Shown one piece after another: positions 1 through 8,231 of a stretch of DNA of 10,794 nucleotides. This stretch comes from Winogradskyella sp. (GTDB taxonomy: Bacteria; Bacteroidota; Bacteroidia; Flavobacteriales; Flavobacteriaceae). Each line of letters starts with the position of its first letter. Within the stretch, counting starts at the first letter, position 1. The position numbers were made by a program, and so were the translations under genes. The notes beneath the pieces are model-generated. The model was given only the letters and a program-made list of their open reading frames with translations, did no database searches and was not told the DNA's origin. The stretch is from the NCBI GenBank assembly GCA_030149115.1, contig JASBSE010000556.1, forward strand, positions 1-10,794. The letters are read 5' to 3'.

Positions 1-1203
1 GTTGGGAATTACTATGTAGAATTTGATAAAGCCTACAAAACAGAAATTGCGGAATTGGTGGCACAAGGACAAAACGAAGAAGATGCAAAAAAAAATGCAC
101 CGATTCTTTTAGAAGCTCAAGAAATGCTAAGACAATGGGAATCAGGAGATGCTGAGGTTGTGGCACTTTGGGAAAAAATGAACGGTTGGGTTTATGAAGG
201 TTTCGAAGAGACTTATAAAGCTATAGGAGTAGATTTTGATAAATATTACTATGAAAGCCAAACCTATCTTTTAGGAAAAGAATTTGTTGCGGAAGGTTTA
301 AAAAGTGGTGTGTTCTTTAAAAAAGAAGACGGTTCTGTTTGGTGCGATTTAACCGAAGACGGTCTTGATGAAAAAATAGTGCTTAGAGCAGATGGTACTG
401 CAGTCTATATGACTCAAGATATTGGTACAGCTATACAGCGTATTAAGGATTATCCTGATGTTGGTGGTATGGTTTATACGGTTGGAAATGAGCAAGATTA
501 TCACTTTAAAGTACTGTTTTTAATTCTTAAAAAACTAGGCTTTGATTGGGCAAAAAATCTATACCACCTAAGTTATGGTATGGTAGATTTACCAAGCGGT
601 AAAATGAAGAGTAGAGAAGGTACTGTAGTAGATGCAGACGATCTTATTCAAGAAATGTCAGATACTGCTGAGGAGATTTCTAAAGAATTGGGTAAACTAG
701 ATGATTATTCAGAAGCCGATAAAAAGGCACTTTACAAAACCATCGGTTTGGGTGCGCTTAAATATTACATCTTAAAAGTAGATCCTAAAAAACGAATTCT
801 ATTCGATCCTAAGGAGTCTATAGATTTTCAAGGAAATACAGGACCATTCATTCAGTATACCTATGCAAGAATTCAGTCTATTTTAAGAAAATCTGATATT
901 GATTCAGTTTTGGTTAGTTCAAGTGATGTATCACTCCACGATAAAGAAAGAGATCTTCTTAAACAGTTAGAACAGTTTCCAGAAGTTATTCAAAATGCAG
1001 CAGAAAATCATAGTCCTGCTTTAGTTGCTAATTATACTTACGATTTGGTTAAAGATTTTAATTCATTCTATCAAAATGTGTCTATTCTTGGTGCAGATAA
1101 AGAAGAAGAAAAAATCTTTAGAGTACAGTTATCTAAAACTGTCGGACAAACTATAAAAAATGCGTTTAGCGTATTAGGTATTGATGTGCCAGAGCGCATG
1201 TAA
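1..1203 (+). CDS. argS: Arginyl-tRNA synthetase, 3' part (5' end outside window)
   Basis: ArgRS charges tRNA-Arg with arginine in the cytoplasm; it is a class I aminoacyl-tRNA synthetase. The reading frame is open from base 1, so about 400 residues are visible of a family usually near 550-600. The missing part would hold the N-terminal tRNA-binding domain and the HIGH motif. Visible: the connecting and catalytic region (LRADGTAVYMTQDIGTAI, nt 385-438), the KMSKS-loop equivalent KMKSREG (nt 601-621), and the C-terminal helical DALR anticodon-binding domain starting around GPFIQYTYARIQSILRKS (nt 841-894). The protein ends in the usual VPERM, so the C-terminus is complete. A TTG at 55 lies in frame but is internal, not the start. 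Identification is very secure. Confidence 0.97.
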   Translation, partial: VGNYYVEFDKAYKTEIAELVAQGQNEEDAKKNAPILLEAQEMLRQWESGDAEVVALWEKMNGWVYEGFEETYKAIGVDFDKYYYESQTYLLGKEFVAEGLKSGVFFKKEDGSVWCDLTEDGLDEKIVLRADGTAVYMTQDIGTAIQRIKDYPDVGGMVYTVGNEQDYHFKVLFLILKKLGFDWAKNLYHLSYGMVDLPSGKMKSREGTVVDADDLIQEMSDTAEEISKELGKLDDYSEADKKALYKTIGLGALKYYILKVDPKKRILFDPKESIDFQGNTGPFIQYTYARIQSILRKSDIDSVLVSSSDVSLHDKERDLLKQLEQFPEVIQNAAENHSPALVANYTYDLVKDFNSFYQNVSILGADKEEEKIFRVQLSKTVGQTIKNAFSVLGIDVPERM

Positions 1204-1260
1204 TTTTATTAAGAAATATCTTACCAAGCATAGCTGTAATAGTAGTTTTAACAATTTGCT

Positions 1261-1282
1261 AAGCAGTATTTAGACTGTTTTT
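1261..1282 (+). terminator. Weak candidate intrinsic terminator after argS
   Basis: AAGCAGT (1261-1267) can pair with ACTGTTT (1274-1280) across a 6-nt loop: seven pairs, one of them G-U. A run of five T (1278-1282) overlaps the right arm. The stem is short and AT-rich, so termination would be partial. The next gene starts only 27 nt beyond the T run, so read-through from argS into it is possible. Confidence 0.35.
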
Positions 1283-1309
1283 AAGTATCTTAGAAGAGGT
1301 TAATAGTTA

Positions 1310-2617
1310 ATGAGTTATGCTATGAAAACAACATTATTTTTTAAATCTCTAACCAGCACATTTATCATTGCTTTGTTAGTAACATTTACCTTAACTGCTC
1401 AGGAGAATTACTCTGAGTTTAGTGGTAAAGTAATAGACGGTAAAACAAATAAGACGCTAGAAGCGGTTAGTCTTAATGTTAATGAGACCAATGTAAGTAC
1501 TATTACAAATTCTGAAGGTGAATTTGTTTTGAAAGTCTCAAATGAATATCTGGATTCTAAGGTCGTTGTTAGTTTTTTGGGTTATAATACTAGAGTAATT
1601 CCTTTGTCTGAGTTGTCTAAGGAAAACAATAAAATAGAATTATTTAAGGCTGTAACCGAACTTTCTGAAGTTAACATTTCGGCATTTAAAAATGCAGAAA
1701 GTCTTGTGAGAAAGGTGTTCGATAAAAAAAGCAAAAACCATCAAGATGAATCGGTTTATATGACTGCTTTTTATAGAGAAACAATTAAAAGGCGCAATAG
1801 AAATGTTTCTTTAACTGAAGCTGTGGTTAATATTATAAAGTATCCCAATAGATCTTCTGTGAGAGATGCTATATCGCTAAATAAAGCAAGAAAAAGCACG
1901 GACTATAAACGACTAGATACGGTTTCTGTAAAGCTGCAAGGTGGTCCGTTTTCTGCTATCTTTTTAGATATAATGAAGTATCCTGAATATATTTTCACAG
2001 AAGCCACAATAAACAGTTATAATTATTCATTTGATGCTCCATCTAATGTTAATAATAGAAATGTTTATGTGGTAAATTTCAGCCCGAAAAACAATGCTCT
2101 AAATTATAGTTATAACGGTAAATTGTTTGTTGATGTCGAAACTTTGGCATTAGTAAGTGCAGATTATGCGTTAGACCTAAGTAATAAAAATAGAAGTAAA
2201 AATCTCTTAGTAAAAAAGAAACCAAGCAATGTTATAGTTTATCCTTTAGAGGCTAATTACAAGGTTAATTATAAGGAGAAAGAAGGGAAATGGTACTACA
2301 GTTATTCTAATTTGTTTTTAAAGTTTAAAGTGAATAAAAAACGAGAGATTTTTAATAAGGTTTACTCACTATCAAGTGAAATGGCTGTAACGGATTGGGA
2401 AATAAATTCAACAGACCGAAAGATTAAAAGCAAAGATAAATTAAGACCTTCAGTAATTATTACAGATGCCATTTCAGGTTTTTCAGATCCAGACTTTTGG
2501 GGAAAATACAATCTCATAGAACCTGATAAATCTATTGAGTCTGCAATAGAAAAGATTAAGAAGAATATTGAAAAACAAAAAGAGAGAGAAGAAAGTACTG
2601 CTAACGGAAATCCTTAG
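1310..2617 (+). CDS. Exported CarboxypepD_reg-like domain protein, function unknown
   Basis: The 435-residue protein has a signal peptide (residues ~1-30; hydrophobic run FIIALLVTFTLTA, likely cleaved before QEN) and then a CarboxypepD_reg-like beta-sandwich (residues ~36-113: SGKVIDGKTNKTLEAVSL, followed by TNSEGEFVLKV and VVSFLGYNT). That domain usually sits at the N-terminus of Bacteroidota TonB receptors, but no plug or barrel follows. The rest (~125-435) has beta-rich segments and a basic helical tail after the conserved-looking DPDFWGKYNLIEP (393-405). It is probably periplasmic or attached to the outer membrane; the role is unknown. ATG 1310 was chosen because AGAAGAGG (1292-1299) lies 10 nt upstream. 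ATG 1322 (MKTTLFFKS) would also give a good signal peptide. It converges on the minus-strand cluster with 7 bp between stops. Confidence 0.8.
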   Translation: MSYAMKTTLFFKSLTSTFIIALLVTFTLTAQENYSEFSGKVIDGKTNKTLEAVSLNVNETNVSTITNSEGEFVLKVSNEYLDSKVVVSFLGYNTRVIPLSELSKENNKIELFKAVTELSEVNISAFKNAESLVRKVFDKKSKNHQDESVYMTAFYRETIKRRNRNVSLTEAVVNIIKYPNRSSVRDAISLNKARKSTDYKRLDTVSVKLQGGPFSAIFLDIMKYPEYIFTEATINSYNYSFDAPSNVNNRNVYVVNFSPKNNALNYSYNGKLFVDVETLALVSADYALDLSNKNRSKNLLVKKKPSNVIVYPLEANYKVNYKEKEGKWYYSYSNLFLKFKVNKKREIFNKVYSLSSEMAVTDWEINSTDRKIKSKDKLRPSVIITDAISGFSDPDFWGKYNLIEPDKSIESAIEKIKKNIEKQKEREESTANGNP

Positions 2618-2624
2618 ACTTTAA

Positions 2625-3167
2625 TTAAAACATTCCTTTATGTTCAAGGGCTTGTTCTATGTGGGCAAAATGATGGTTGCTGTGCCATGCATAGATGCCA
2701 ATAGTTTCTTCTATAGAAAAATGCTTGCTGTGTTCTGGGTGAATGAACTCACGCATTAAGTCCTCATCAGACAGGTTTTTAAGCAAAACACCAAGTTTAT
2801 AATGCACTCCTTTTAAAATAGATATTGAGGCTTCAAGAGATTGTGAATAATCAATGAGTTTGGCAAATCTATCTTCAAAATAAGGGCGTATTGTTGGTGT
2901 GTCTTCGGTAAGAGCCAGCTTAAATCTCATAATACTATTTATATGGCTGTCAGCGCAATGATGTACTACTTGTTTTATTGTCCAGCCATTGGGTCTATAT
3001 TTATAATTAAGTTCTGTTTCACTTAAGCCTTTGATTTTGTTTTCTACGTTTTGAGGAAAGTTTTCAAGAGTAGAAATCCAATCTTTAAGATGGTCTTGAG
3101 TTATTCTATCAGGCTTTTCAAAATTGCCTATTGGATATCTTAGGCTGTAAAGTTCTTTTTCTTTCAT
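2625..3167 (-). CDS. YfiT/DinB-superfamily putative metal-dependent bacillithiol transferase
   Basis: The 180-residue cytoplasmic protein has the length and sequence signature of the Bacillus YfiT (BstA-like) branch of the DinB superfamily, four-helix-bundle enzymes that conjugate or hydrolyse substrates using a divalent metal. Visible are the N-terminal LRYPIGNFEKP (9-19), GWTIKQVVHHCADSH (61-75) and WHSNHHFAHIEQALEHKG (161-178). The metal-binding histidine triad should be one His of H69/H70 plus H162 and H166 (HxxxH). Bacillithiol synthesis genes are known from Bacteroidota, so a thiol-transfer role is plausible, but the substrate cannot be read from sequence. It is the last gene of the sigma-fecR-receptor cluster, 5 nt after the stop of the outer-membrane gene, hence probably co-transcribed. 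The link to signalling may be incidental. Confidence 0.85.
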   Translation of the reverse strand: MKEKELYSLRYPIGNFEKPDRITQDHLKDWISTLENFPQNVENKIKGLSETELNYKYRPNGWTIKQVVHHCADSHINSIMRFKLALTEDTPTIRPYFEDRFAKLIDYSQSLEASISILKGVHYKLGVLLKNLSDEDLMREFIHPEHSKHFSIEETIGIYAWHSNHHFAHIEQALEHKGMF

Positions 3168-3172
3168 GGTTC

Positions 3173-4447
3173 TTATTCTTTAGATTTCAGATTAAATCGA
3201 TATACATAACCAAGACTTAACTCTGTAAAATCGGCTTGTCCAAGATTTGCATTTATGTGAGCACCTATAAATATATTGTGTTTAGGAGCCTTGCTCGTAG
3301 ACCATAAATAGTATTTTAATCCCATTCTGGCTGATACTGTGCGTTTTATTTCATAATACCAATTTAAATCCCCTAAAACCTCAATAGTTTCATCATTGGC
3401 ATTTTGATAAGTGTATCCTTGGTTAAGTTTCCAGTCAATTTTATAAAATGGTTTGTATATGTTTAATCCTAAATCAAATTCAAAACCAAAATGATCCATT
3501 AACAATTCGGACGTTGCAAAAAGTCCAAAATTTGTAGCATAACAGTAGGGATTATCTCTAAAATGCGGATATTGCTCTTCAACTAAAACTTCATTGTTTT
3601 TTATGTAGTCATAGTAATGTTCGTAATATCTGTAATAAAAGCCACCTCCAAACTTAAAGGTGTTATTAATTATTTTTCCGGCTGAAGCAGAAAAACTATA
3701 GACCTCTTTTTTTGTATTGAATTTTTCTGATAAAACATTTTGGCCAAGACCTATTCTACTGGAAATATAAGTCTGAGATTTAGACGAGAATTTAGGTTTT
3801 TCGAAATCTACAGTTTCCTTCACTTTACTAAATCTCGCTGAGATACTTGTTGCAAGCGAATTAAGACCTTGATTTGGTAAACTAGTGTGTCCGTTAGAAT
3901 GATGTAGGTAGCCTAAGCCTAATCTCCAATCTGTGTTTTCACCATTAATAAATTGGTAGTATATAAAAGATCTAAATGACCAATTTACTTTTGTGGTTAT
4001 TGCTTTGTTGAATGGGTTTGTTTCCGCATTATATTGAGTATCCATGTACGATCCACCTATACCAATATTTAATTTTAAATTATGTGAAAACACAGATTTT
4101 AGTATCGAAAATTCCATAAAAGGCATTACTGAATATGCTCTGCCAACCTTGTCAGTATTACCAAAATCAGTATAGCCTAACGAAATACCTGTTGAAGGAT
4201 AATTGAGTCTTGCAGCCCATTCCTTTTGAGGGTTGAAATTGTATTTTCCAATACTTAAAAATAGATTTTTTTGAAGATCTGTTTTTGGAAAAAGGGTATT
4301 TGCTTCGAGTGTTTTTCCTATGAGTATTTCAGGCGTGAAAAAATAGGATTCATTTACAGCGGAGTTATCGTTTTGAGCAATTATTGTGCTACTAAAGATT
4401 AATAAAAAGATATTAATTTTATAATTAATGGCTTTAGGCAGAGTCAT
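3173..4447 (-). CDS. PagL-like / acyloxyacyl hydrolase-family outer-membrane protein
   Basis: The 424-residue protein has a signal peptide (residues ~1-24; INIFLLIFSSTIIA, then QND) and many alternating aromatic/hydrophobic strands, so it is an outer-membrane beta-barrel. GYLHHSNGHTSLPNQGLNS (179-197) matches the active-site stretch of lipid A 3-O-deacylase PagL, with H182 and S184 in the catalytic H-x-S positions followed by N185. The residue 14 after the histidine, glutamate in Pseudomonas PagL as I recall it, is N196 here. PagL is about 150-170 residues. This protein is more than twice that, with a second beta-rich half (~225-424) ending in KAPKHNIFIGAHINA (387-401) and GQADFTELSLGYVYRF (403-418). 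The family suggests lipid A remodelling, but activity is uncertain. It lies 30 nt after the TonB receptor and 5 nt before the YfiT-like gene, likely in one operon. Confidence 0.75.
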   Translation of the reverse strand: MTLPKAINYKINIFLLIFSSTIIAQNDNSAVNESYFFTPEILIGKTLEANTLFPKTDLQKNLFLSIGKYNFNPQKEWAARLNYPSTGISLGYTDFGNTDKVGRAYSVMPFMEFSILKSVFSHNLKLNIGIGGSYMDTQYNAETNPFNKAITTKVNWSFRSFIYYQFINGENTDWRLGLGYLHHSNGHTSLPNQGLNSLATSISARFSKVKETVDFEKPKFSSKSQTYISSRIGLGQNVLSEKFNTKKEVYSFSASAGKIINNTFKFGGGFYYRYYEHYYDYIKNNEVLVEEQYPHFRDNPYCYATNFGLFATSELLMDHFGFEFDLGLNIYKPFYKIDWKLNQGYTYQNANDETIEVLGDLNWYYEIKRTVSARMGLKYYLWSTSKAPKHNIFIGAHINANLGQADFTELSLGYVYRFNLKSKE

Positions 4448-4477
4448 GTAATGATTATTTGTTAGACAACAAAATAA

Positions 4478-6775
4478 CTAAAAGTTAACTCTAAAACTTA
4501 GATTGGGTGTAAATTTTAAAGATTGATTATCGATTTCGATAATATTATCATCGGAGTCTAAAGTATAATAACGGTTTAAAATGTTATTATGATTAAACAT
4601 GTTCCAGACAGAAGCACCAGCTTCAGCTTTTATGCCTTTTGAAAGTTTAAATTTATAAATAGCAGATAAGTCAGCTCTAAAATAATCATCTAATCTAGAG
4701 CTATTAGGGTTTTCATATTCAATTGTAGAGTTGCTATTATCTTGAGTTTCTAAAGGTTTGGTATAAGCTCTTCCTGAGTGCCAATTAAGACCTAAGCCTA
4801 TTTTAAAATTCTTCAAACTATAGGTGAGCGAAGCATTGGCAACATGTGTTAAATCTAATGAACTGGTAAAGGAGCTACCATCGTTTATGGTATTAAATTT
4901 ATAATCATTATTGCTTAAGGTATAGCTTAGCCATGTGCTAAAATTATTAAAGCGCTTGTTGATTAAGAAATCTAAGCCAGTAACTGTATATGATCCTATA
5001 TCGCTTACAAACTGAAACTGATTTTGAAAGCCTTGACTTTGTGCTGTTATTCCTTCTACATTTTTATAATAACCTTCTAGAGAAACAAACAGATTGTTTT
5101 GGTTGTAACTTAAACCTAGTGAAATTTGCTGACTCTTTACAAGTGGTACAGTTTCTAAATTAGAAAGTTGCCATCGACGTTTTTCAATTCCAAAAAAGTC
5201 TTGTTGTAAATCTATAACCTGAGAAATAGTTTGACTTTTTAGTTCTCCTAAAACTTCAAGTCTTATGTGGTCAGAAATTTTCTGATTAAAAGCAAACCTT
5301 GGTTCTAGTACCAAAGTTTTTAATTTTTCAAAATAGCTAATACGTGCTCCCAACCGAATGTATGTATTATGGGATTTTGAATAGCGTTCTGTTTCTCCAA
5401 AAACAGCATGGGTTCTAACAATCTCTTTTACTAAGCTAGTAAAGTCTGGGTTTGATACATCTTCAAAATTAGTAACACCAACTTCATTAAACTGATAACC
5501 ACCTCTAACTTCAATATCATTATCTATGGTTTTTTTTATGTCAAAACGTAAGCCATAGTCTTCTACTTTGTTTTTTTGAATGAGTAACTGGTTATTTGTT
5601 ATATCATTATTTTGTGCATCTAAATCGTAATTAGAATAATACATCTGAGCCGAGGTTTTTATATCATTCTCAAAGGTTTTGTAGTAGGTAGCACTAGCTC
5701 CAAAGCTAACTTGGTTGAGAGCACTTTCGGTCTCCTGTATATTATTATTAGAATTTGCAAAAACCTGATTATAATCTAGGCTGTTGTATATGTTAAGTAA
5801 GCTTACTCTAAGTTTAGAGGAATCATTAATGTCATAAAGAAATTTGGCATTAGCATCATAAAACAGAAAACGTTCATCTAGTGCTAATAGCGAGTTAACA
5901 TCATTAGCCGTATTAAGCTCTGAATCTCGAAAAATTCTGTCAAAATACGCATCGTAAGTTTTTGAAGCCAAAATATCTGTAAAAGAGCGTCTTAGCGATA
6001 GTTGTATCTCTGTTTTTTTGCTCAAAGGTACCTTTGCATAGCCATCAATATTGAGTAGGTTGGTACCTATGCCAGCGCTAAATTTATTATCTAATACATC
6101 TGTATTTTTAATAGAAATAATACCAGAAACTCCATTGCCAAAAAGTGCACTTGTACCATTTTTAGAAATACGTATATCATCAGATAAATATGGGTTAAAT
6201 GCAGAAATTAAACCAAAAAAATGACCGGATTGATACATTCTTATACCTTCATAAAGAATTAGATTTTCGTCGTTAGTGCCACCTCTAATGTTTATGTTAG
6301 AGATGCGTTCGTCCACACTCACTACACCTGGTAAATTTTGTACAATTTGTAAAACATCTGGTTCAATAAGACCGGGTAAAATATCAAAAGCATTTGCATC
6401 TACAGTTACAGTACCATTATTAGTCTTAGATATACCTTTAGATAAGTAGTTATTTACAACAACTTCTTCTAATCTGTGCACTGTTTTATCACTTGGTGTT
6501 ATGGCAATAAAACGACGGCTTAAAACTTCAAAATTGAGGTTTGTGATTGTTTTTAATTGGTCTAGCGCTTCTTCTAGGGTGAGATTTTCCTTTAAAGGAT
6601 AAAGCTCAATATTAAGAATAGTTTTTGTTTCAAAGGAAAACTTTACTTCATAGCGCTTTTCTAGGGTTTCTAGTATTTGAACAAGTTTTCGTGGTTCCCC
6701 TTTTTGGCTGAATGCAAGATAAGAGAAGTTGAAAATTAGTAGAAATAAAACAACACGATGTAAAAGTTTATTCAC
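4478..6775 (-). CDS. FecA-like TonB-dependent transducer receptor with STN domain
   Basis: The 765-residue outer-membrane receptor imports an unknown ligand and probably signals its presence. Domains: signal peptide ~1-23; STN (secretin/TonB short N-terminal) domain ~28-94 (KLVQILETLEKRYEVKFSF, LTLEEALDQLKTITNLNFEV), the module that contacts FecR in cell-surface signalling; a TonB-box-like EEVVVNN (103-109); plug ~118-225 (LPGVVSVDERISNINIRGG, GHFFGLISAFNPYLSDDI); then a barrel of about 540 residues ending in FRVNF with a terminal aromatic. Unlike many Bacteroidota receptors it has no CarboxypepD_reg-like domain between STN and plug. The size is close to E. coli FecA. No SusD partner follows, so a polysaccharide SusCD system is unlikely. 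The start overlaps the fecR 3' end by 8 bp, implying translational coupling. The ligand is unknown. Confidence 0.92.
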   Translation of the reverse strand: MNKLLHRVVLFLLIFNFSYLAFSQKGEPRKLVQILETLEKRYEVKFSFETKTILNIELYPLKENLTLEEALDQLKTITNLNFEVLSRRFIAITPSDKTVHRLEEVVVNNYLSKGISKTNNGTVTVDANAFDILPGLIEPDVLQIVQNLPGVVSVDERISNINIRGGTNDENLILYEGIRMYQSGHFFGLISAFNPYLSDDIRISKNGTSALFGNGVSGIISIKNTDVLDNKFSAGIGTNLLNIDGYAKVPLSKKTEIQLSLRRSFTDILASKTYDAYFDRIFRDSELNTANDVNSLLALDERFLFYDANAKFLYDINDSSKLRVSLLNIYNSLDYNQVFANSNNNIQETESALNQVSFGASATYYKTFENDIKTSAQMYYSNYDLDAQNNDITNNQLLIQKNKVEDYGLRFDIKKTIDNDIEVRGGYQFNEVGVTNFEDVSNPDFTSLVKEIVRTHAVFGETERYSKSHNTYIRLGARISYFEKLKTLVLEPRFAFNQKISDHIRLEVLGELKSQTISQVIDLQQDFFGIEKRRWQLSNLETVPLVKSQQISLGLSYNQNNLFVSLEGYYKNVEGITAQSQGFQNQFQFVSDIGSYTVTGLDFLINKRFNNFSTWLSYTLSNNDYKFNTINDGSSFTSSLDLTHVANASLTYSLKNFKIGLGLNWHSGRAYTKPLETQDNSNSTIEYENPNSSRLDDYFRADLSAIYKFKLSKGIKAEAGASVWNMFNHNNILNRYYTLDSDDNIIEIDNQSLKFTPNLSFRVNF

Positions 6776-7658
6776 GCTTTAGTACAATAGAAGTTCCAGA
6801 CTTACTATAGCTTAAATTTAATGGTATTGTTACAGATTGTAATGCTAAATCTAAATTTTTATGAGAAAAACCTCCTGTATATAGTCGGTTTGCATCAGCC
6901 TTATCTATAACTATTTTTATGTTGTAATAATTTTCTAATTCAGTAATAACGTATTTAAGAGGCGTATTTGTGAAGTTACTTTCACCACGCAACCAAGTAG
7001 GTTGCGTAGTGATTTCTTTTTCATCAGCAAATAACTTCCCATCTATTATTTTTATACCATTTCCAGGTCGTAATTCTGTATAATTGTCTTTTGTTTTAAC
7101 TCCGACTAAGCCTTCGAAGCAAATAACTTCAAAGTAACCATTACGTTGTTTTACATTAAACTGTGTTCCTAACACACTTACAGTACCGTTATCTGTAATT
7201 ACATCAAATTTTTTGCCTTTAGCAACTTTAAAAAAGGCTTCGCCATTAAGTTTTACTTCACGTTTGTCGTCCCAATTACTTTTATTGAAAACCAAATTAG
7301 AGTTTGCATTAAGTATGACTTCAGAAGCATCAGGTAATTTTATAGTTGTTTGCGAAGCAATTTCGGTGTTAAAGGAACTGTCTAATGTTGTTGTGTAGTA
7401 ATAAACACTAAAGCATATAGCCAGTACAGCCGCAACTCTAAGTAGTGGTTTATACCAAGTTTGTGTTGCTTTCTTTTTTAAATTAGGTTGTAATGCTTTA
7501 TAATTTTCGTCTACAGAGAATTCTGGTGACTTAAAAGAATTTAAAGCATTGTTAAGCTGCATAAAATCTTTATAGTCCTCTAACTGCTCAAAAGCTATTT
7601 GCTCTTCTGAGTTGAGGTTATGGTCTAACCATTTTTGTATGAGTTCTTCTCTTGTCAT
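6768..7658 (-). CDS. FecR-family anti-sigma factor
   Basis: This 296-residue inner-membrane regulator should hold the adjacent ECF sigma and pass on the receptor signal. Layout: cytoplasmic anti-sigma region ~1-68, one transmembrane helix ~71-89 (PLLRVAAVLAICFSVYYYTT), and periplasmic FecR domain ~101-190 with the family signature (IKLPDASEVILNANSNLVF, KREVKLNGEAFFKVAKGKK, TVSVLGTQFNV). A DUF4974-type C-terminal domain follows at ~228-295 (FTNTPLKYVITELENYYNIK), which is typical of Bacteroidota FecR and can meet the receptor STN domain. It starts 57 nt after the sigma stop and overlaps the receptor gene by 8 bp. A candidate ECF promoter lies in the 57-nt gap, so it may be transcribed both with sigma and from its own sigma-dependent promoter. 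Confidence 0.95.
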   Translation of the reverse strand: MTREELIQKWLDHNLNSEEQIAFEQLEDYKDFMQLNNALNSFKSPEFSVDENYKALQPNLKKKATQTWYKPLLRVAAVLAICFSVYYYTTTLDSSFNTEIASQTTIKLPDASEVILNANSNLVFNKSNWDDKREVKLNGEAFFKVAKGKKFDVITDNGTVSVLGTQFNVKQRNGYFEVICFEGLVGVKTKDNYTELRPGNGIKIIDGKLFADEKEITTQPTWLRGESNFTNTPLKYVITELENYYNIKIVIDKADANRLYTGGFSHKNLDLALQSVTIPLNLSYSKSGTSIVLKRE

Positions 7659-7677
7659 AATTGCATTTCAACAATAG

Positions 7678-7704
7678 AACAGTTAAGTTCTAAAAATTCC
7701 TACC
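7678..7704 (-). promoter_or_regulatory. Candidate ECF-sigma promoter for fecR operon
   Basis: On the minus strand, GGTAGGA (7704-7698) is followed after 16 nt by TGTT (7681-7678), within TAACTGTT (7685-7678). The same two elements at the same spacing occur upstream of the divergent lipoprotein. The downstream end lies 19 nt before the fecR start, so a transcript would start near 7671 with a leader of about 13 nt. The second element overlaps an 18-bp inverted repeat, TAGAAC-N6-GTTCTA (7675-7692). This is inferred from only two matching sites. Confidence 0.5.
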
Positions 7705-7715
7705 CACAATTTATT

Positions 7716-8231
7716 TTATAATTCATCTATATCTTCTCGTAGCTTTTTTAGTGCTCCATAAATGCGTTTTTCTACAGCTTTTGTAGAGATGTCTAAAAGA
7801 GCTGCTATCTCTTTAAATTTTTTGCCTTCAACCCTGTTCATTAAAAAAGCGACACGTTGTGCTTCAGTAAGTTTGCTAAGAGCATTTTGGAGTTTGTCAT
7901 GGTACTCTTTTTCTTGTAAAACAAACTCAGGAGTCTCATTAGTTGATTTTTTTTGAGGTATTTTCTCGTATTTCAAAACCACTTTTCGATGCGCAACAGC
8001 ATTAAGCATTAGGTTGTTGGCTGTTGTAAATAAAAAATTTTTGGCTTTGTCCGGAGATACTTTTCCACAGTTTTGCCACAGTTTTATAAAAGCTTCTTGC
8101 ACTTTGTCACTAGGATTTAAGTGATCTCCAAACTTGTAATACAGAAAATCATGTAGGTTTTTTGAGTGTTTTTTGTACAAACGCTCAAATAAGTGCTCTT
8201 CGCAAATATGATCTTTAATAGGTTGGCTCAT
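7716..8231 (-). CDS. ECF-type RNA polymerase sigma factor
   Basis: The sigma-70 family extracytoplasmic-function factor has 171 residues from the chosen start. Region sigma-2 is ~13-80 (LFERLYKKHSKNLHDFLYYK, PSDKVQEAFIKLWQN) and sigma-4 ~113-166 (LTEAQRVAFLMNRVEGKKFK, then the helix-turn-helix EIAALLDISTKAVEKRIYGA), with only a short linker, as in ECF factors. The frame stays open to 8360, but the extra 43 residues are hydrophobic, lie before the conserved region 2 and overlap the divergent lipoprotein gene. ATG at 8231 gives a normal ECF length. It should be controlled by the FecR gene immediately downstream. No copy of the GGTAGGA-N16-TGTT element precedes it, so autoregulation through that element is not supported. 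Confidence 0.95.
   Translation of the reverse strand: MSQPIKDHICEEHLFERLYKKHSKNLHDFLYYKFGDHLNPSDKVQEAFIKLWQNCGKVSPDKAKNFLFTTANNLMLNAVAHRKVVLKYEKIPQKKSTNETPEFVLQEKEYHDKLQNALSKLTEAQRVAFLMNRVEGKKFKEIAALLDISTKAVEKRIYGALKKLREDIDEL

Noticed and set aside
55..1203. TTG at 55 as start of argS
   Set aside because: The frame is open and family-like from base 1 and the protein lacks its N-terminal third, so the gene simply begins outside the window.
1210..1223. TAAGA-AATA-TCTTA hairpin just after argS
   Set aside because: Five AT-rich pairs with no T run after it; the hairpin at 1261-1282 is a slightly better terminator candidate.
2607..2640. Possible bidirectional terminator between the convergent genes
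   Set aside because: Only the palindrome TTTAATTAAA (2620-2629) and a 4-bp GGAA/TTCC pairing are present; no stable GC stem.
4478..6775. SusC-type polysaccharide receptor
   Set aside because: The receptor is FecA-sized with an STN domain, no SusD gene follows, and no glycoside hydrolase is nearby.
7213..7398. Small plus-strand open frame inside fecR
   Set aside because: It lies wholly within the well-supported FecR coding region, antisense, with no recognisable protein features.
7762..7956. Small plus-strand open frame inside the sigma gene
   Set aside because: Antisense shadow of conserved sigma regions with no family resemblance.
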